From: Hyphomicrobiales bacterium | Lineage (GTDB): Bacteria; Pseudomonadota; Alphaproteobacteria; Rhizobiales; Beijerinckiaceae | NCBI GenBank assembly: GCA_025363375.1 | Contig: JANYDZ010000109.1 | Location: forward strand, 1-11,388 | Direction: 5' to 3' | DNA length: 11,388 nt | Shown: one piece after another, positions 7,144-11,388 of the stretch | How the letters are laid out: each line of letters starts with the position of its first letter | Position numbering within the stretch: the first letter of the stretch is position 1 | Program-made: the position numbers and the translations under genes | The notes under the pieces: model-generated | Database searches by the model: none | The model's input: the letters and a program-made list of their open reading frames with translations, nothing else | What the model was told of the DNA's origin: nothing

Positions 7144-7328
7144 GGCGCGTACACCACGGCGGGCTCGGCTTCATCCGGCAGGGGGAAATCCATGAAGCCT
7201 TGCGCCATGCGGAAGGCGATTTCCAGATGCAGCACAACCGCCGCGCGGCTTTCCCCGCTCATCGCGAGCCCCAGCGCGCGGGCCATGGCGTCGACGACGG
7301 CGTTCACATCCAGCTTATCGTCGTTCAT
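7140..7328 (-). CDS. atzG: AtzG-like small amidase subunit (DUF4089)
   Basis: A 62-residue protein easily missed by size filters. It has the layout of AtzG/HpxX (DUF4089): an N-terminal helix (LDVNAVVDAMARALGLAM, about 6-23), a second helix (RAAVVLHLEIAFRMAQGFM, about 28-46) and a short acidic-proline tail (FPLPDEAEPAVVYAP). AtzG is a GatC-like chaperone subunit that AtzE needs for folding and activity, so the two should form a complex in the cytoplasm. GGAGG lies ten bases before ATG 7328. The start overlaps the stop of the cysteine hydrolase and the stop overlaps the AtzE-like start, both as ATGA, fitting matched synthesis of complex partners. Confidence 0.8.
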   Translation of the reverse strand: MNDDKLDVNAVVDAMARALGLAMSGESRAAVVLHLEIAFRMAQGFMDFPLPDEAEPAVVYAP

Positions 7329-7990
7329 GCGATGCTCGCCTCCAGCTCGTGAAATCCCGTCGCCCAGCCCACGATCGCGCCTTGCGCGGTGATCATCGCG
7401 ATGGTCGCCGCCTTGAATTCCTCAAAATAGCTCTCCGTGGCGTCGGTGATCAACAAGCATTCGTAGCCACGGTCGTTGGCCTCGCGCATGGAGGTTTGCA
7501 CGCAGACTTCCGTCGTCACGCCCGCGAAAACAATTTGCGTGATCCCCCGCGCGCGCAGCATGGCGTCGCAATCGGTGGCGAAAAACATGCCCTTGCCCGG
7601 CTTGTCGACGACCATTTCGCCCGCGAGCGGCGCGCAGGCGTCGATGATGGCGTTGCCCGGCTCGCCGCGCACCAGCAGGCGCCCCATGGCGCCGCTGTCG
7701 CCGATGCGCGGGCTGGCGGCGCCTCGATTGCGTTTGGCGGGCGGGCAATCCGAGAGGTCGGGCAAGTGGCTTTCGCGCGTGTGCAAAATCGGCAGGCCCC
7801 TGGCGCGGAACAGCGCGATCAGCGCGGCGACGGTGGGCACAATCGCCTGCAAACGCGCGACATCGTTGCCGAGCGATGCGCCGAAGCCGCCGCTTTCGAT
7901 GAAATCGCGCTGCATGTCGATGACGGCGAGCGCCGCGCGCCCGGCATCGAAGGGGAAGGGAAACGGCGAGGCGGCAACCGCGATCGTCAT
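7325..7990 (-). CDS. Isochorismatase-family cysteine hydrolase (biuret-hydrolase paralogue)
   Basis: A 221-residue cysteine hydrolase that would cleave a small carbamoyl or amide substrate. The triad is D25 (VIDMQRDF), K130 (VVDKPGKG) and C163 (TTEVCVQTS), with the cis-peptide-type VTTEVC motif before the cysteine; Q203 in MITAQGA corresponds to the glutamine of VKMQGG in its paralogue at 9550-10233. The two share long near-identical patches (LVRGEPG, VVDKPGKG, TSMREANDRG against TTMREANDRG) but differ in the N-terminus and after residue 184 (ATESYFEEF instead of CCGATDAGN), where substrate contacts usually lie. Candidate activities are biuret, ureidoacrylate/peracid-type or N-carbamoyl amide hydrolysis. 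Start and stop both form ATGA overlaps with the neighbouring ABC ATPase and AtzG-like genes. Confidence 0.85.
   Translation of the reverse strand: MTIAVAASPFPFPFDAGRAALAVIDMQRDFIESGGFGASLGNDVARLQAIVPTVAALIALFRARGLPILHTRESHLPDLSDCPPAKRNRGAASPRIGDSGAMGRLLVRGEPGNAIIDACAPLAGEMVVDKPGKGMFFATDCDAMLRARGITQIVFAGVTTEVCVQTSMREANDRGYECLLITDATESYFEEFKAATIAMITAQGAIVGWATGFHELEASIA
7339..7343 (-). promoter_or_regulatory. Strong ribosome binding site for the AtzG-like gene
   Basis: GGAGG on the minus strand (7343-7339), ten bases before ATG 7328, inside the end of the preceding cysteine hydrolase gene. It backs a real start for this very short gene in addition to the ATGA coupling. Confidence 0.45.
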
Positions 7991-9537
7991 GCGTGCCCCG
8001 CCATATGTTTGCCGATCGTCGCGCGATCCGTCAACGCGGTTGGAGACGTATAGTTTACGGCGCCTTCCGACATCACGGCGACGCGATCGGACAATTCAAG
8101 AATTTCATCGAGATCCTCGGACACCAGCAGCACCGCCGCGCCTTTGTTGCGCTGCTCCATGATTTGCGAGCGGATTTCCATCACCGACGCGAAGTCGAGC
8201 CCGAAACAGGGATTGGCGACGATCAGCACGTCGACGTCGCCGGAAAGTTCGCGCGCGAGAATGGCGCGTTGCACATTGCCGCCGGAGAGATCGCCGATCG
8301 CGGTCTCGGTCGATTGGGTTTTCACGCGGTAGCGCGCGATGAGTTCGCGCGCCTTCGCGCGCATGGGGCCCGGCGACAGCCACCAGCCGAGCGTCGCGTT
8401 GGGCGGCCGGTCAAAACTGCGGAACGCCATGTTTTCCGCGACGGTCATCCGCGGCACGGCGGCGTTCTTCAGGGGCTCTTCAGGAAGACCGAAAACCTTG
8501 AGTCGATAGAACGAATCGCGGTCGGGCTCGAAGGGTTGATTGCGCACGAAGATTCGGCCGTCGCGCAAAAGCCGCTGTCCCGACAGCACTTCCACCAATT
8601 GCGACTGGCCGTTGCCGGACACGCCGGCGACGCCGACGATTTCGCCGGCGCGCACCTTGAGATTGACCGCGTTGAGAACCAACGGGCCGCCGTCGTCGCC
8701 CGCCGTCAGGCCCGCGAGTTCGAGCACGGTTTCTCCCGCCTCGTTTCCGGCGCGCGCCGCCCGCTCGCGGATTTGCGTGTCGCCGATCATCAGACGCGCC
8801 ATCTCGTCGGTGCTCATTTCCGCGACGCGTCCGCCGCCGACATGCCTGCCGCGACGCAGTACGCTGACCGCGTCCGCAAACGCGGTCACCTCGCGGAATT
8901 TGTGGGTGATCATCAGAACGGAAATCTCCTTCCGCTCGGTCATGCCTTTCAGCAGGCCCAGAATCTCATCCGCCTCCTGCGGCGTCAGCACGGAGGTCGG
9001 CTCGTCCAGAATCAGCAGGCGCTGGTCGAGATAGAGCAGCTTGAGAATTTCGAGTTTCTGCTTTTCGCCCGCGGCCAACGTCGCGACGGGAACGTCGAGC
9101 GGCGCGCGGAAAGGCATGCGGTCGAGAAAGGCCGCGAGCGCCCGTTTCTCCTTCGCCCAATCGATGATGGCGGGCGCGTCGGCGCGGCTGATCACGAGGT
9201 TTTCAGCGCCGGTAAGGCAAGGCACGAGGGTGAAATGCTGATAGACCATGCCCAGGCCGTGGGCGCGGGCGTCGCGGGGATTGCGGATTTGCGTCTCGCG
9301 TCCATCGAGCAGGAGTTGGCCGCGGTCGGCCTGATAATAGCCCATGATGGCCTTGACGAGCGTCGATTTCCCGGCGCCGTTTTCGCCCAGCAGCGCGTGA
9401 AACGAGCCCGCCTCGATTTTAACCGAGACATCGTCGAGCGCCTGCAAAGCCCCAAAGGCTTTCGACATGCCGATTGTTTCAAGCGACAGCGCGCGCTGCC
9501 GGGGGGGATCGATGGAGGCGGAGGGGTTCGCGGACAT
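7987..9537 (-). CDS. BMP-type ABC importer ATPase with two fused nucleotide-binding domains
   Basis: A 516-residue double ATPase of the RbsA/NupO/YufO kind that drives a nucleoside, base or sugar importer at the inner membrane. The N-terminal domain is complete: Walker A GENGAGKST (51-59), signature LAAGEKQ (154-160), Walker B LLILDEP (174-180, E179) and H212. The C-terminal domain is degenerate at its Walker A (GVSGNGQSQ, 305-313, no lysine) but keeps LSGGNVQR (417-424); ANPCFGLD (441-448) replaces a normal Walker B end and S473 stands where the H-loop histidine would be, as is normal in this subfamily. The type of permease next to it supports the BMP assignment. Unusually, biuret hydrolase lies between it and the permeases. 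It starts 12 bases after that gene and ends in an ATGA overlap with the second hydrolase. Confidence 0.9.
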   Translation of the reverse strand: MSANPSASIDPPRQRALSLETIGMSKAFGALQALDDVSVKIEAGSFHALLGENGAGKSTLVKAIMGYYQADRGQLLLDGRETQIRNPRDARAHGLGMVYQHFTLVPCLTGAENLVISRADAPAIIDWAKEKRALAAFLDRMPFRAPLDVPVATLAAGEKQKLEILKLLYLDQRLLILDEPTSVLTPQEADEILGLLKGMTERKEISVLMITHKFREVTAFADAVSVLRRGRHVGGGRVAEMSTDEMARLMIGDTQIRERAARAGNEAGETVLELAGLTAGDDGGPLVLNAVNLKVRAGEIVGVAGVSGNGQSQLVEVLSGQRLLRDGRIFVRNQPFEPDRDSFYRLKVFGLPEEPLKNAAVPRMTVAENMAFRSFDRPPNATLGWWLSPGPMRAKARELIARYRVKTQSTETAIGDLSGGNVQRAILARELSGDVDVLIVANPCFGLDFASVMEIRSQIMEQRNKGAAVLLVSEDLDEILELSDRVAVMSEGAVNYTSPTALTDRATIGKHMAGHA

Positions 9538-9549
9538 CGTGCGGTCTCG

Positions 9550-10233
9550 CTATGCGACGTGAGCGGCGAACAGCGCCGCGTTCGAGACGGCGCCGAACAC
9601 GCCGCCCTGCATCTTCACCATCTTGACCGCCGCCGCGTGATTGCCGGCGTCGGTCGCGCCGCAGCAATCCTCCAGCAACAGGCATTCAAAGCCGCGGTCG
9701 TTGGCCTCGCGCATGGTCGTGTGAACGCAGACATCCGTCGTGATGCCCGTGAGCACGAGATTGCGGACGCCGCGGACGCGGAGCAACAACTCAAGGTCGG
9801 TCGCGTAAAACGAGCCCTTGCCGGGCTTGTCGACGACGGGTTCTCCCGGCAGCGGCGCCAGCTCGGGGATGATGTCCCAGCCCGGCTCGCCGCGCACAAG
9901 GATGCGCCCGCAAGGGCCGGGATCGCCGATGCCGGCGCCGATTTGCCGCGAGCGCCATCTTTTGTTGGCGGGCAGATCCGACAGGTCGGCGCGGTGGCCT
10001 TCGCGCGTGTGGACGACGTGAAAACCGCCCGCCCGCGCCGCCGCGAGCGCCTTGCGGATCGGCTCAATGGGCGCGCGCGTCAAGCCGATGTCGTAACCCA
10101 TCTTGTCGACATAGCCGCCGACGCCGCAGAAATCCGTCTGCATGTCGATGACAACAAGCGCGGTATTGCCCGGCGCGAGATCGCCGTCGTAAGGCCATTT
10201 ATAGGGTTCCGCCGGGATGAAGCGCTGGGTCAT
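9550..10233 (-). CDS. biuH: Biuret hydrolase (BiuH-like cysteine hydrolase)
   Basis: A 227-residue isochorismatase-family enzyme that hydrolyses biuret to allophanate and ammonia. The triad is D30 (VVIDMQTDF), K136 (VVDKPGKGSF) and C169 (TTDVCVHTT). PYKWPYDG (10-17), GGYVDKMGYD (39-48), PANKRWRS (88-95), IGAGIGDPGPCGR (98-110), EDCCGATDAGNH (188-199) and KMVKMQGGVFG (204-214) closely resemble what I remember of the characterised Rhizobium leguminosarum biuret hydrolase, more than they do ureidoacrylate hydrolase RutB. It is therefore a better BiuH candidate than the paralogue at 7325-7990. The product would feed the allophanate hydrolase at 86-1885. It lies seven bases after permease 2 and 12 bases before the ATPase, so it is embedded within the transporter genes. 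Confidence 0.85.
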   Translation of the reverse strand: MTQRFIPAEPYKWPYDGDLAPGNTALVVIDMQTDFCGVGGYVDKMGYDIGLTRAPIEPIRKALAAARAGGFHVVHTREGHRADLSDLPANKRWRSRQIGAGIGDPGPCGRILVRGEPGWDIIPELAPLPGEPVVDKPGKGSFYATDLELLLRVRGVRNLVLTGITTDVCVHTTMREANDRGFECLLLEDCCGATDAGNHAAAVKMVKMQGGVFGAVSNAALFAAHVA

Positions 10234-10236
10234 CGG

Positions 10237-10242
10237 CTCCTC
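10237..10242 (-). promoter_or_regulatory. Ribosome binding site of the biuret hydrolase gene, overlapping the permease stop
   Basis: GAGGAG (10242-10237 on the minus strand) runs out of the TGA that ends permease 2 and lies only three bases before ATG 10233. The spacing is tight but the motif is strong, so termination of the permease probably feeds initiation here. Confidence 0.4.
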
Positions 10243-11161
10243 ATTTGGTGATGGAGAGTTCGCCGGGCACGTCGCGCGCGGCGTGTTTCGATCCGGCGGA
10301 AGCGATCATGATGAAGAGGGTCAATATATACGGCGCGGCGTTGAAGAAATAGTAGCCCTGCGTGATTCCAACCGATTGCAGCGCGGGACCGATCGCGCCG
10401 GCGGCGCCGAAAAGAAACGCCGCGGCGACGCAGCGCAACGGATTCCAGCGCGCGAAAATGACAAGCGCCACCGCCATCAATCCCTGCCCGGACGACAGGC
10501 CCTGCGTCCAGGAGCCCGGATAATAGAGCGACAGAAACGCGCCGCCGACGCCGGCGAGAAAGCCGCCGGCGGTCGTCGCGAGAAAGCGCACCAGATCCAC
10601 CGACACGCCCATCGCGAGCGCCGAGGGCGCGCTGTCGCCGCTCATGCGCAGGATCAGGCCCCAGCGCGTGTTGGCGAAGCTCCACCACATGAGGAAGGCG
10701 ACAACGAGCCCCACGATGATCAACGGATTGATCTGCAGGGCTTGCGCGAGTTGCGGGCTGTCGCTCCAGCCGCCGAGCGGAATCGAATCGAGGCGCGGCG
10801 CGGTCGGCTGCACGTAAGCCTTGCCGAAAAAGAACGCGAGGCCGGTGCCGAACAGCATCATGGCGATGCCGACGGCGATATCGTTGACCTTCGGCAGCCG
10901 GCAAATGGCGCCGTGCATCGCGCCGAGCGCGGCGCCCGCGACGCCGGCCGCGAACACGCCGAGCCAGGGCGAACCCGTGTGGTAGGAGGTCGCGTAAGCG
11001 GACATGGCGCCGAGCACGAGAGTGCCCTCAAGGCCGAGATTCACCCGGCCGGACTTTTCGGTGAGGCATTCGCCGAGCGCGACAAACATGAACGGAGTGG
11101 AGACGCGCAAGGCGCCGCCGAGTATCGCGACGAGCACGATGAGGAGCGTGTTGTCGCTCAT
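10241..11161 (-). CDS. ABC importer permease 2, BMP/nucleoside type (YufQ/NupQ-like)
   Basis: A 306-residue inner-membrane permease of the BPD_transp_2 family. The motif EKSGRVNLGLEG (35-46) after the first hydrophobic segment is diagnostic for this second-permease type (family form ERSGVINLGLEG). Hydrophobic segments are visible at about 5-30, 41-60, 66-87, 95-113, 144-162, 191-214, 227-261 and 274-289. LRMSGDSAPSALAMGVSV (171-188) is the likely cytoplasmic loop touching the ATPase. Homologues import nucleosides, purine or pyrimidine bases, and related small heterocycles. A GAAGGGCGG stretch precedes the start, which also overlaps permease 1 as ATGA. The length is normal and no residues appear missing. 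Confidence 0.88.
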   Translation of the reverse strand: MSDNTLLIVLVAILGGALRVSTPFMFVALGECLTEKSGRVNLGLEGTLVLGAMSAYATSYHTGSPWLGVFAAGVAGAALGAMHGAICRLPKVNDIAVGIAMMLFGTGLAFFFGKAYVQPTAPRLDSIPLGGWSDSPQLAQALQINPLIIVGLVVAFLMWWSFANTRWGLILRMSGDSAPSALAMGVSVDLVRFLATTAGGFLAGVGGAFLSLYYPGSWTQGLSSGQGLMAVALVIFARWNPLRCVAAAFLFGAAGAIGPALQSVGITQGYYFFNAAPYILTLFIMIASAGSKHAARDVPGELSITK

Positions 11162-11388
11162 GCGCGACCGCCCTTCTCGTCGACGCGGAAAATGGCGAAG
11201 CGCCCGTACAGCGTCTCCGACACCAGCAGCACGACGAAGGTCAGACCCTGCAAAACGAGAACGGTGGCGTCGGGCATGTCCATGCGGCGCTGGATCAGGC
11301 CGCCCGCCGCGACGATGCCGCCGAACAAAACCGCCACGAAAATGATCGCGACCGGATTGTGCCGCGCCAGAAACGACACGAGAATGCC
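11158..11388 (-). CDS. ABC importer permease 1, BMP/nucleoside type (YufP/NupP-like), C-terminal part
   Basis: The gene is cut by the window edge; only the last 76 residues are present and the frame stays open to 11388. Two hydrophobic segments are visible (VAIIFVAVLFGGIVAAGGLI and TVLVLQGLTFVVLLVSETL) separated by QRRMDMPDA, the usual C-terminal pattern of first permeases in BMP-type importers, where the last helix pair follows an RRM.xP linker. It is followed by permease 2 with an ATGA overlap. The expected substrate-binding lipoprotein (BmpA-like) is not in the window and may lie further right. Confidence 0.8.
   Translation of the reverse strand, partial: GILVSFLARHNPVAIIFVAVLFGGIVAAGGLIQRRMDMPDATVLVLQGLTFVVLLVSETLYGRFAIFRVDEKGGRA

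Noticed and set aside
7993..10251. A 752-codon open frame on the plus strand opposite the ATPase and biuret hydrolase genes
   Set aside because: It is an antisense shadow of GC-rich codons. Its translation is arginine/histidine/alanine-rich with no family resemblance, whereas the minus strand encodes two clear enzymes with all motifs.
1..11388. Mobile elements, CRISPR arrays, tRNA or rRNA genes, riboswitches
   Set aside because: No transposase or integrase, no regular repeat-spacer pattern and no RNA-like sequence was seen. The only long gap is 172 bases and is explained as a promoter region.

Overview
The window is a densely packed, GC-rich (roughly two-thirds G+C by eye) stretch of bacterial chromosome or megaplasmid. 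Codon use and the protein families point to an alphaproteobacterium, probably Hyphomicrobiales (rhizobial, methylotrophic or Beijerinckiaceae-like). That placement is an inference, because no rRNA or tRNA is present. The content is nitrogen scavenging from small ureide or N-heterocycle compounds: allophanate hydrolase, biuret-hydrolase-type cysteine hydrolases, an AtzE/AtzG/AtzH-like set, a TRZ/ATZ-type amidohydrolase, an allantoinase-like NodB protein and a BMP-type (nucleoside/base-like) ABC importer.

Layout, left to right. Positions 1-56 (+) are the last 17 codons of a peptide-type ABC transporter ATPase. Allophanate hydrolase (86-1885, +) follows after 29 bases. A 2-oxoglutarate/Fe(II) oxygenase (1866-2798, -) converges on it, the two ends overlapping by 20 bases. 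The oxygenase is divergent from a metal-dependent amidohydrolase (2971-4401, +). The 172-base gap between them (2799-2970) is the only real intergenic region and holds a near-consensus sigma-54 promoter and a perfect inverted repeat. From 11388 down to 4398 everything is on the minus strand and forms one operon-like run: permease 1 (cut by the window edge), permease 2, biuret hydrolase, double-domain ABC ATPase, a second cysteine hydrolase, AtzG-like small subunit, AtzE-like amidase, AtzH/HpxZ-like protein and a PuuE-like NodB protein. Most junctions are 4-base ATGA or 1-base TAATG overlaps, implying translational coupling.

How the genes may work together (inference from families): the importer brings in a small N-rich compound. 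The amidohydrolase, the oxygenase and/or the PuuE-like protein are the only candidates here for deamination, oxidation or ring opening. AtzEG (with AtzH) and the cysteine hydrolases trim ureide intermediates such as carboxybiuret or biuret to allophanate, and allophanate hydrolase releases ammonia and CO2. The ring-opening enzyme of the known cyanuric acid pathway (AtzD) is not in the window, so the primary substrate is undetermined. That is the most interesting open question here.
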